A DNA stretch of 64,000 bases from positions 28,448 through 92,447 of IMG/VR virus record IMGVR_UViG_3300017613_000561. One strand, 5' to 3'. The notes beneath the pieces were generated by a model that saw only the letters and a program-made list of their open reading frames with translations, was not told the DNA's origin and did not search any database. This stretch comes from a virus. Below are positions 30,843-37,280 of the stretch, piece after piece. The first letter of the stretch is position 1. Each line of letters begins with the position of its first letter. Both the position numbers and the translations under genes were made by a program.

Positions 30843-31027
30843 TGGGCGTACCGACAGAAAAGATCAGGAACAGGTTGGCAGACATAGAGTATGCCCTCAG
30901 GTACCTGGAGACCTCAGCCAACACGTATGTACTGACAGAGGAGCAGTTTGAGTATATGGAGGCCTTGGGCAATCGTATACATGCAGTAGTGCGACAGGTA
31001 CGGGCATCCAGGGGGGGCCATGATTAG
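30842..31027 (+). CDS. Small helical protein (61 aa)
   Basis: Overlaps the previous stop (TGATG) and the next start. Two helices with mixed charge, no motif. Likely translationally coupled. Confidence 0.55.
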   Translation: MGVPTEKIRNRLADIEYALRYLETSANTYVLTEEQFEYMEALGNRIHAVVRQVRASRGGHD

Positions 31028-31190
31028 GAACTGGGTAGCGTCCATCTACAGGGGTGGGTTCTCATACAGGAGACCCCTGAGGAACATGACATATGACTAC
31101 GCCTGTAGTGTGATGCGGTGCTGCCCCCCTGGATACATCTGGATAATAGTACCGGAGGAAGAAGATGAGCGAAGAAACCATAGAACTTGA
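31020..31190 (+). CDS. Small arginine-rich protein (56 aa)
   Basis: ATG 31020 inside the end of the preceding gene, with AGGGGGG before it, and overlapping the next gene by 26 nt. N-terminus basic, middle with CSVMRCCPPG, C-terminus acidic. Translation is supported only by position and ribosome-binding site. Confidence 0.4.
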   Translation: MIRNWVASIYRGGFSYRRPLRNMTYDYACSVMRCCPPGYIWIIVPEEEDERRNHRT

Positions 31191-31371
31191 TTTGGAGTAT
31201 GTGAACCAGACAGATGAGGCGTATCTGGTAAAAGACGCTGACGATAAAAAGCATTGGTTGCCTAAGTCCGTGGTTGAGGTGGAGGATGCCATAAACATGG
31301 ATCTGGACAAGGGAGAGGGCTACATGTTTCTGATGCCCGGGTGGTTGGCCTGGAAAGAAGGGTTGATATGA
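31165..31371 (+). CDS. Small acidic protein (68 aa)
   Basis: Strong ribosome-binding site (GGAGGAAGAAG). Alternating beta strands with DDKKHWLPKSVVEVED in the middle, which resembles small phage proteins of unknown function. Coupled to the next gene by 4 nt. Confidence 0.6.
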   Translation: MSEETIELDLEYVNQTDEAYLVKDADDKKHWLPKSVVEVEDAINMDLDKGEGYMFLMPGWLAWKEGLI

Positions 31372-31577
31372 GCACTAAAGGTGACAGCCATCAGCTTGAC
31401 GACTACACATCTTTTTTGATGCCCATAATGGTTAAGGAAGGACGCATGCATATGTGGCACAGCATCTGTAGTATACATAGAAGCCATGTTGATACCTGCC
31501 CTGTATGCAAGACCGGATTCTGGGCCGAGATAGTGTACCCAGAAGAAAAAACAAGTGTTGGTGAACATGAACCCTGA
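31368..31577 (+). CDS. Small putative zinc protein (69 aa)
   Basis: Start ATG 31368 overlaps the upstream stop (ATGA). Contains SICSIHRSHVDTCPVCKTG, with C, H, C and C suitable for one zinc. Not recognised. Confidence 0.55.
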   Translation: MSTKGDSHQLDDYTSFLMPIMVKEGRMHMWHSICSIHRSHVDTCPVCKTGFWAEIVYPEEKTSVGEHEP

Positions 31578-31851
31578 AAAGTTACTGCGGGTCTGTGCCT
31601 CATGTGAATGGGTGTTTAAGACAGGCTCGGTGGAGTGCCCCATGTGTGGGTTCGGATCGTATGGTGCCCACTATGTATATGGGCGCAAGGCTTATAAGTA
31701 TGCCCACACTCAGAAACCTTGGCGCGACAATAAGATGTTTAAATACAGCATGCACTTAAGTGCAGAGATAAGGAGAGCGTTAGATGAGCAAAAAACGAAA
31801 GAAAGAACCGCCAGTGCAGGAGTACAAGGAGCGGTACATTTGTCGTTGTAA
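31567..31851 (+). CDS. Zinc-ribbon protein (94 aa)
   Basis: Start ATG 31567, 11-nt overlap with the upstream gene; the ribosome-binding site is weak. CASC and CPMC pairs near the N-terminus form a zinc ribbon. An exact palindrome lies inside, and the last 68 nt overlap the next gene, so the C-terminus may not be conserved. Confidence 0.5.
   Translation: MNPEKLLRVCASCEWVFKTGSVECPMCGFGSYGAHYVYGRKAYKYAHTQKPWRDNKMFKYSMHLSAEIRRALDEQKTKERTASAGVQGAVHLSL
31752..31763. repeat. Palindrome GCACTTAAGTGC
   Basis: Exact copy inside the end of the zinc-ribbon gene and 20 bp before ATG 31784; AAGGAG lies between them. Confidence 0.85.
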
Positions 31852-32008
31852 CAAGGTGTATCGGGTGAAGCTTAAGCCAACAGATTATTATGCGATCCAC
31901 CATGGAAGTTTTACGTCAGTACAGGATGCCAAAGATTTTGTGGATGAGCGGCAACGCCAGCTGTCCATGAGTAAGGCAGAGGCTAATCGGTTGAGGGTCA
32001 TACAATGA
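31784..32008 (+). CDS. Small basic protein (74 aa)
   Basis: AAGGAGAGCG before ATG. Lysine-rich start (MSKKRKKEPPV), a YICRCNKVYRVKLK strand pair and a C-terminal helix. Possibly nucleic-acid binding by charge. 4-nt overlap with the next gene. Confidence 0.55.
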   Translation: MSKKRKKEPPVQEYKERYICRCNKVYRVKLKPTDYYAIHHGSFTSVQDAKDFVDERQRQLSMSKAEANRLRVIQ

Positions 32009-32373
32009 TTGAAGTAAAAGATAATGCCCAAGTTGTAAAGTTAACGGTCATGATGACCAACCTGCAACGCAGGGTAAGTAATATAGAGAAGGTGTTGTCT
32101 CAGCCGGGACCAGGACCAAAGCTTGACCCGATACCCATGATTACGCCCCTGTCCAGCACCGCAGCCCTTATGAAGGAAGTCACCCTATACAAAGAGGCTC
32201 TGATTACCATACGTGGGCTAGGGAGTGTGTGTAAGGAGTTTGCTACCTGTAAGCATGAGCCCTGTAAGGACTCGGCAGCAGCTTGTCTAGTAGCTACAGA
32301 AGCTCTGGAGCAGGGGGAGCGGGTAGATCCTTTCATGTCTGATATATCCAATGTATTTATAGGAGGAGAGTGA
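32005..32373 (+). CDS. Hypothetical protein (122 aa)
   Basis: N-terminal short coiled coil (VVKLTVMMTNLQRRVSNIEKVL), proline-rich linker, then a helical region with four cysteines. Not recognised. Ends 1 nt before the next gene. Confidence 0.55.
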   Translation: MIEVKDNAQVVKLTVMMTNLQRRVSNIEKVLSQPGPGPKLDPIPMITPLSSTAALMKEVTLYKEALITIRGLGSVCKEFATCKHEPCKDSAAACLVATEALEQGERVDPFMSDISNVFIGGE

Positions 32374-32374
32374 T

Positions 32375-32866
32375 ATGTCAACTAATGATGTGCCGGGGGC
32401 AAACCCCATACATAACGATGTTCTGGCTATGGGTTGCTGGGCGGAACATGATGATGGTTCCTTGATATATGTTCAGTCTGCTGAGGGTGGGCGGATCGTA
32501 TATCAAATGTTCGATCTGTCAGAAGATCCTATTGTTGAGTATAGAGATGCTATGCCGGAGCAAGGCTTTAAGAAAACCTTTTCCTGGGATGCTTCTGATC
32601 CTGATTCTGAGAAATGGACTTGGCATGACAAGACTCCGTTTCCATGGGGTAGGGTTATTCAGCATGGAGCCAAAGACGGTGTGCACCATGCGTCTGCCCA
32701 TGACCTGCTCAGTGCTGCTGCCCGGGTAGCCACTTCTCTTAAGACTAAGGGTCGTGAGTACAAGAAGGGGATAGACGATCACATGATGGACATTAAAGCC
32801 AAGGGACCAGTGAGGAATCGGATCATTGACAAGGTACAGAGCGCGATAGACAGAATGAGGGCTTAG
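32375..32866 (+). CDS. Hypothetical protein (163 aa)
   Basis: GGAGGAGAG precedes ATG. N-terminal beta domain with several aromatic residues (MGCWAEHDDGSLIYVQ), C-terminal basic helix. Not recognised; the domain order could suit a regulator that binds a partner and nucleic acid. Confidence 0.55.
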   Translation: MSTNDVPGANPIHNDVLAMGCWAEHDDGSLIYVQSAEGGRIVYQMFDLSEDPIVEYRDAMPEQGFKKTFSWDASDPDSEKWTWHDKTPFPWGRVIQHGAKDGVHHASAHDLLSAAARVATSLKTKGREYKKGIDDHMMDIKAKGPVRNRIIDKVQSAIDRMRA

Positions 32867-32867
32867 T

Positions 32868-33191
32868 ATGTCTGAGGTTATTGAACGGGAATGTGATAGG
32901 TATGCTGGTAGGGTGCGTACTGATATGCATTGTCATGATTGCAGTAAAGATTTTATTGGGGTGATTGACTTTGATGTTAATGGCAATCATGAATTGATCT
33001 GTCCTCATTGTGGTCATGTACATTGCAGGGTAGTTACTGATGGAAGAATAACCGGCGAGCGGTGGGATTCCAGGCACGGTAATAAAGAGATCTGCCGTAC
33101 AGAAAGGATATGGACTCATAACACTGTTAGGGCTCAGACCAGTTCAGCTGCTCATTTTCTTAGAGACCGTTGGCTAAATAGGAGTGATTGA
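32868..33191 (+). CDS. Zinc-ribbon protein (107 aa)
   Basis: CHDCSKDFIGVIDF then CPHCGHVHCRVV form a zinc ribbon of a type frequent in phage proteins; the C-terminus is basic with many histidines and arginines. Overlaps the next gene by 1 nt. Confidence 0.65.
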   Translation: MSEVIERECDRYAGRVRTDMHCHDCSKDFIGVIDFDVNGNHELICPHCGHVHCRVVTDGRITGERWDSRHGNKEICRTERIWTHNTVRAQTSSAAHFLRDRWLNRSD

Positions 33192-33814
33192 TGGCAGCTT
33201 GGACTGATCAATATTTTACTGATACAGGTGGTACATCTACTTATGAAACTGTGTATGTAACCACTAGCAGTACTGGAACGGCAACAGCTTCGACTACATT
33301 TCCAGATACAGCTCCGGTTAGGGTGGTTAGAAGTGTTGAGTATCAGGAAGTACCAGTAAAGGCTGGAAGGCGTAAGGTAGAGAGGGGGACTACTTTGGAA
33401 CTGCCTGATGGATCTGTATTGCATGTAGACCACAGCGGTAACTTTGAGGTGTTGGGCCACAATGCCAAGATAACATACAAGGGCAATCAGATACGTGAAT
33501 TTAATAAGTATATCAATGCCAGCGATCTGCTTGAAGCCTTCATTGATGATCTTGGGCAGGCTGGGGTAAAGCAGGGAGAAGTATTGGCAGTACCCATAGA
33601 GATGTTCATCAATTGGTTGATACATAAGGCAGCTGAACAGGATGGAGATCCGGTACCCAGAGGGGTGCCCTTGTTGGAGGCAGATGCCCATAAGAAGCAG
33701 CATCCAAGGTGTAAGTGTTGCGGCCGGTTCATAAAAAAAGTCCTGGCTAACGATGGGATGATGTTTTGTAATGGCGAGCATTATCAGCAACAGTTAGCAA
33801 AGGTAGGTGCGTAA
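33191..33814 (+). CDS. Hypothetical protein with zinc finger (207 aa)
   Basis: Start ATG 33191. N-terminal threonine/serine-rich stretch, middle helical domain, and C-terminal CKCCGRFIKK...MFCNGEH, suitable for one zinc. Basic overall. Overlaps the secreted protein gene by 1 nt. Not recognised. Confidence 0.55.
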   Translation: MAAWTDQYFTDTGGTSTYETVYVTTSSTGTATASTTFPDTAPVRVVRSVEYQEVPVKAGRRKVERGTTLELPDGSVLHVDHSGNFEVLGHNAKITYKGNQIREFNKYINASDLLEAFIDDLGQAGVKQGEVLAVPIEMFINWLIHKAAEQDGDPVPRGVPLLEADAHKKQHPRCKCCGRFIKKVLANDGMMFCNGEHYQQQLAKVGA

Positions 33815-34182
33815 TGCGATGGGTACTGTTTATAGTATTGATGTCGGTTTCTTCATGGGCGTGGGCAGGGCATAAGCATACGGAAGATTGGTATGTACAA
33901 AAGTGGTGTCCTAAGAAGGGTGGAGTTATAGAGTATCGACTGCCTAATAGTACAAGGGTAGATTGTCTTACAGAACATAATGCCATTGAGTTCGATTTTG
34001 TAAGAAAGTTTTATGAAGCTGTGGGGCAGTCTTTGTTCTATGCCATGTTTACCGGTAGGAGGGCCATGATTGCTTTGATAATAGAAGATGATGAAAAGGA
34101 CCTGAAGTATTACCGCAGGGCTTGGGCCTTGATTGATCACTATGGTTTACCGATAGATGTTTGGCCTGTACGTGAAGAATAA
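33814..34182 (+). CDS. Secreted PD-(D/E)XK nuclease-like protein
   Basis: 122 aa with a clear signal peptide (MRWVLFIVLMSVSSWAWA, cleavage after A18), so it should enter the periplasm. The mature part has D50 (RVDC), E59 and K65 (AIEFDFVRKFYEAVGQSL), the order of a PD-(D/E)XK active site; proteins with the same EYRLPN-TRVDCLT-EFDF-GQSLYYA pattern are known in proteobacteria and mobile elements. A periplasmic nuclease could exclude other phages or degrade incoming DNA; that is inference. Confidence 0.65.
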   Translation: MRWVLFIVLMSVSSWAWAGHKHTEDWYVQKWCPKKGGVIEYRLPNSTRVDCLTEHNAIEFDFVRKFYEAVGQSLFYAMFTGRRAMIALIIEDDEKDLKYYRRAWALIDHYGLPIDVWPVREE

Positions 34183-34203
34183 CATTAATAACGGGGTAGT
34201 AGT

Positions 34204-34389
34204 ATGTATAGCGCGAGGAGGCTAGAGCAGAACCGGGATAGGTTCTACAGATATATAGAGCGGTTGTTGGATTTGGCTAGGGCAGGTGATCCAGAAGCAC
34301 AAGAAAGATTGGGGCTACCGGTAGAGCTTAGGCACTATTCAGATTTGTATGTACCAAATGGGAAGGTGGTAGATGATGCTGGAGAATAG
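34204..34389 (+). CDS. Small helical protein (61 aa)
   Basis: Basic N-terminal helix (SARRLEQNRDRFYRYIERLLD) with a repeat-like AGDPEAQERLGL turn, similar to a single Sel1/TPR unit. Not recognised. Confidence 0.5.
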   Translation: MYSARRLEQNRDRFYRYIERLLDLARAGDPEAQERLGLPVELRHYSDLYVPNGKVVDDAGE

Positions 34390-34407
34390 AATAGGAAGGT
34401 TTCCTGA

Positions 34408-34428
34408 CATTATTTCAGGGAAATAATG
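34408..34428 (+). terminator. AT hairpin ahead of a promoter
   Basis: CATTATTT/AAATAATG stem (34408-34415 with 34421-34428), loop CAGGG. It lies between the 61-aa gene and the next promoter, with only a short T run further on; a weak terminator is possible. Confidence 0.4.
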
Positions 34429-34438
34429 TAAATACTAT

Positions 34439-34467
34439 TTGACAAACGTAGTTACAATTGTTATAGT
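34439..34467 (+). promoter_or_regulatory. Phage promoter (TTTGACAAAC class)
   Basis: TTGACA at 34439-34444, 17-bp spacer, TATAGT at 34462-34467. Starts the unit leading to the genes at 34512-37210. Confidence 0.88.
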
Positions 34468-34511
34468 TATAGTAAGTTAAATATTTATCCAAGACCCATG
34501 AGGGGCACACC

Positions 34512-34682
34512 ATGTTAGAAATTATCTTAGCTGCAATTACCATCCTAGTGGCACCTGTGGCGATTGCAGCCATTATACAGTTTGAGATGAATATGAGTGA
34601 TGTGGTTTATTTGGACCCAGAAACAGATGTGGAGACTCGTAGCACTAGAGTCTTTGGTATTGAGTTGGAAGTTAAGCAATAG
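34512..34682 (+). CDS. Small membrane-anchored protein (56 aa)
   Basis: First gene after the promoter. One N-terminal transmembrane helix (IILAAITILVAPVAIAAII) and an acidic cytoplasmic or periplasmic tail ending in a beta strand. Not recognised; ribosome-binding site GAGGGG. Confidence 0.6.
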   Translation: MLEIILAAITILVAPVAIAAIIQFEMNMSDVVYLDPETDVETRSTRVFGIELEVKQ

Positions 34683-34690
34683 GAGGCGGG

Positions 34691-34879
34691 ATGAGCAAGT
34701 TAGGATTGGTAGTTGTAATCATGTACGGAACCCTGCTTCTGTTGGGTTTGGGAGTTTTGATATTGGATCTTAGAGGTATGGGCGTAGTGTGTGGCCTATT
34801 AGGTGGCTGGGGTAGTACCATGCTAGTTACTTACCTGTACCTGCGGCGCTATTCAGTCAGGAGAAATCCGTATTTTTAA
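34691..34879 (+). CDS. Two-helix membrane protein (62 aa)
   Basis: Ribosome-binding site AGGAGGCGGG. Two transmembrane helices (LVVVIMYGTLLLLGLGVLIL and GLLGGWGSTMLVTYLYL) and a basic tail. May act with the membrane protein just upstream. Confidence 0.6.
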   Translation: MSKLGLVVVIMYGTLLLLGLGVLILDLRGMGVVCGLLGGWGSTMLVTYLYLRRYSVRRNPYF

Positions 34880-34894
34880 TCCAGGAGGGGCAAG

Positions 34895-35323
34895 ATGGGA
34901 TCAGCAAGTAACAAATCATATGTAACAGTAGAACAGCATATCTGCCCAGTCTGTGGGGTGGAGCATGACTCGGGAGCAATACTGATGGACCGTAGGATGC
35001 GAGATAGGTTTGAGCACACCACACTTACGGGCTATTCGCTGTGCGATGTACATCAGAAGCAGAATGACGAAGGCTATGTATTCCTGATAGGCGCAATTCC
35101 TAAGGGTGTGCACAGTGACAGAAAGTCCAATTTCAAAGAAGATGATGTGACCCGCACCGGGGAGTTGGTGTCCATCAAAAGGCATGTTGCTGAGCAGCTG
35201 TTTAATTGTGAGGTAGCACCTATGATGTACGTTGAACCGGCAGCAGTTAAGAAGATTCAAGAAATCTGTACCGCACACGGCATAGATCCAAACCTGGAGG
35301 GTGATGATGGCAACGAAACGTAA
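34895..35323 (+). CDS. Zinc-containing hypothetical protein (142 aa)
   Basis: CPVCGVEHDSGAI near the N-terminus and CDVH further on can bind zinc. The rest is mixed alpha/beta, acidic at the C-terminus. Overlaps the HTH gene by 17 nt. Similar small 'ATPase-like' phage proteins exist, but no catalytic motif is seen here. Confidence 0.55.
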   Translation: MGSASNKSYVTVEQHICPVCGVEHDSGAILMDRRMRDRFEHTTLTGYSLCDVHQKQNDEGYVFLIGAIPKGVHSDRKSNFKEDDVTRTGELVSIKRHVAEQLFNCEVAPMMYVEPAAVKKIQEICTAHGIDPNLEGDDGNET

Positions 35324-35555
35324 GATCAGAAAACGCAGTAGGGTGAAAAAGAGGAAGGAGGCATGGCAGATAGCCTTCGATAAGGTGCTTGATGCTTTGT
35401 GGGAGAGAGATTATGAGATAGCCTACATAGCAGAGCAAGCTGGGGTAGCCCCCAGTACTCTACGTAACTGGATGATAGGTGCAACGTATGCTCCACGTCT
35501 GGTCACCATAGGTAAGGTGCTGCCGGTGCTTGGCCTGACCATCAGTGTTGAGTAG
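35307..35555 (+). CDS. HTH DNA-binding protein (82 aa)
   Basis: GGAGG six bases before ATG 35307. A basic tail (MATKRKIRKRSRVKKRK) precedes a Cro/XRE-like helix-turn-helix (DYEIAYIAEQAGVAPSTLRNW, about residues 34-54). A candidate binder of one of the phage operators, such as the repeated palindrome; this link is only inference. Confidence 0.65.
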   Translation: MATKRKIRKRSRVKKRKEAWQIAFDKVLDALWERDYEIAYIAEQAGVAPSTLRNWMIGATYAPRLVTIGKVLPVLGLTISVE

Positions 35556-35558
35556 GCT

Positions 35559-35756
35559 ATGGCAGTCACCATTGTGCGGGGCCTCCCCGCAGTAGAACAA
35601 AATGAGGAGGTTATGGTGTTGGTGTGCAAGGCCTGGGATAAGAATGTAGACTTCAGTTCTTACGCCCGGGGCCTTGCTCTCTTGTCACTTACGACTACAG
35701 AAAAACAAGAGTTGCTTTGGTTAGCCAAGGTGTGGAGTTACAAGTTCTGTTTGTAG
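35559..35756 (+). CDS. Small hypothetical protein (65 aa)
   Basis: Three bases after the HTH gene. Helical, with aromatic C-terminus (ELLWLAKVWSYKFCL). No motif. Confidence 0.5.
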   Translation: MAVTIVRGLPAVEQNEEVMVLVCKAWDKNVDFSSYARGLALLSLTTTEKQELLWLAKVWSYKFCL

Positions 35757-35763
35757 AAAGTAT

Positions 35764-35775
35764 GCACTTAAGTGC
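35764..35775. repeat. Palindrome GCACTTAAGTGC
   Basis: Exact copy 7 bp after the 65-aa gene; GAGGAGAAGG and ATG 35787 follow. Confidence 0.9.
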
Positions 35776-35786
35776 GAGGAGAAGGA

Positions 35787-36176
35787 ATGAAGCGGCCTCA
35801 TCGTCTGGACAATACGACCTATAAGATTCGCCCACCTGTTATTGATGAGTCGGTATACATTACTGTATGCGACTATCATGGCAGACCGGTGGAACTATTC
35901 ATCAACAGCAAGAACATGCAGTCCTTCCACTGGATCAGCTACCTGACCCGTTCTGTGAGCCATCGCCTGCAGGAAGGTGAATGTGTAGACAAGATCATCC
36001 AGGAAATGAGGGATACCTATGATACCAAAGGTGGGTATATAATCCCTAAGTCCAAGGGTATCAGGGCCAACAGCGTGGTAGATCATATAGGTCATGTGCT
36101 GGCGCTGCACATGGTAAGACTGGCAAGAAAGAAGGAGTCCAAGCGTGTCGAAACTGATGTACAGCGAGAGCCATAG
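35787..36176 (+). CDS. Orphan TSCPD-domain protein
   Basis: 129 aa. LDNTTYKIRPPV, then YITVCDYHGRPVELFINSKN and DTYDTKGGYIIP match the TSCPD-type C-terminal domain of B12-dependent (class II) ribonucleotide reductases, here standing alone like NrdJb-type small subunits. No catalytic reductase gene lies in the window. It may modulate the host reductase, or a large subunit may lie outside the window. Start ATG 35787. Confidence 0.7.
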   Translation: MKRPHRLDNTTYKIRPPVIDESVYITVCDYHGRPVELFINSKNMQSFHWISYLTRSVSHRLQEGECVDKIIQEMRDTYDTKGGYIIPKSKGIRANSVVDHIGHVLALHMVRLARKKESKRVETDVQREP

Positions 36177-36354
36177 TCTTCTTTGTAGGGTTGACACGGA
36201 TGGCGCATACCGTGTCATCAACGGGGGTTGGGAGGGCAAGAGGGATGGGGATCGGTTTGTTATACAGCATACGAAAAAGGTGCTGACGATAACTGATTGG
36301 GTCGAGTATTCAAGATCACAGTTTAAGAAGAAGTACCCGGCTTTCGGGTACTAG
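36145..36354 (+). CDS. Small hypothetical protein (69 aa)
   Basis: GTG start at 36145, with AAGGAG six bases before, inside the end of the TSCPD gene. Beta-rich, basic. Not recognised. Confidence 0.55.
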   Translation: MSKLMYSESHSLLCRVDTDGAYRVINGGWEGKRDGDRFVIQHTKKVLTITDWVEYSRSQFKKKYPAFGY

Positions 36355-36365
36355 GAGGAACAAGC

Positions 36366-36962
36366 ATGAAGAACCAACAGTATGTAGAGGCGTCAGCCAG
36401 AACAGAACCTGCCATGCCTGAGGGCATGCATATAGAGGCTCAGACTGCCAGAATATCCCATGCCATTCTGGGCATTGTGGGTGAGGCCGGTGAGGTACTG
36501 GATTGGTTGCGGGACGGGCCGATCAACATGTCCGTGGATGTAATACTGGAACTCAAAGAGGAGATGGGCGACATATATTGGTATCTGGCGGTGTATAGTC
36601 GGGTCAGGTGTAAGCCCTTGGATGCTCTGGTGGATTGTGGTGAGTGTATCTATGATGAAGAAACAGCTACGGAAGCCAGTGTGGGCCTGATGTTGAAAGC
36701 TACCAATATCATGGACTACTGGAAGAAGTGTCTGTTTTACGGGAAGGAGAAGGACTTTGTGTTGCTGGACTGTATGTTTGGTGAGTACATTCGGGCATTA
36801 CGCAGAGTAATGACCTGTTGTGGTTTCATAGAAGAGCAGATCCTGCAGATGAACTACGACAAGTTGAAGGCCCGGTACCCAGATGGGTTCTCAGAGGATA
36901 ACGCCATCAACCGGGATAAGGGGGCTGAAAAGGAGGCCATGGCAGAGAGTACAGTATCATGA
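36366..36962 (+). CDS. MazG-like NTP pyrophosphohydrolase
   Basis: 198 aa. GIVGEAGEVLD (E40, E43) and ELKEEMGDIYWYLA (E66, D69) form the metal-binding EExxE...ExxD set of the all-alpha NTP pyrophosphatases. Such phage enzymes hydrolyse unwanted NTPs or dNTPs or (p)ppGpp. The C-terminal half (about 85-198) extends the usual fold. Follows AGGAGG. The substrate cannot be told from the sequence. Confidence 0.78.
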   Translation: MKNQQYVEASARTEPAMPEGMHIEAQTARISHAILGIVGEAGEVLDWLRDGPINMSVDVILELKEEMGDIYWYLAVYSRVRCKPLDALVDCGECIYDEETATEASVGLMLKATNIMDYWKKCLFYGKEKDFVLLDCMFGEYIRALRRVMTCCGFIEEQILQMNYDKLKARYPDGFSEDNAINRDKGAEKEAMAESTVS

Positions 36963-37210
36963 GTGACATGCTCAAAGTCAGGATGTTTGACCAGCCCAGT
37001 GATGCCCCCACCTACAGGCCCCCGGAGTATGAGGCTGTCACGTTGAAGTCAGTCAATGTTGTGGGGAACGGGACGACAGATGGGAACCCCACTGTAGATC
37101 TGATCTTGATAGATGATAGAGGTCAGAAGTATGTGGCCTTGGTAAAGGGCTCGTTCATTGAGGCCGTGGGTGGGGCGGTATCTGGTAAACGCAAGAAGAG
37201 TAAGCACTAA
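36959..37210 (+). CDS. Small hypothetical protein (83 aa)
   Basis: ATGA overlap with MazG. Beta-rich with a VDLILIDDRGQKYVALVKG sheet, then a basic tail (KRKKSKH). Not recognised. Confidence 0.55.
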   Translation: MSDMLKVRMFDQPSDAPTYRPPEYEAVTLKSVNVVGNGTTDGNPTVDLILIDDRGQKYVALVKGSFIEAVGGAVSGKRKKSKH

Positions 37211-37217
37211 ATAACAT

Positions 37218-37245
37218 TTGACAAACCCAGTATATCTGGTATAGT
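37218..37245 (+). promoter_or_regulatory. Phage promoter (TTTGACAAAC class)
   Basis: TTGACA at 37218-37223, 16-bp spacer, TATAGT at 37240-37245. Drives the PPDK-like gene and probably the genes to about 41130. Confidence 0.88.
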
Positions 37246-37280
37246 TATTGTATAGTTTATGAAATCTCAAGGAGGGACAC

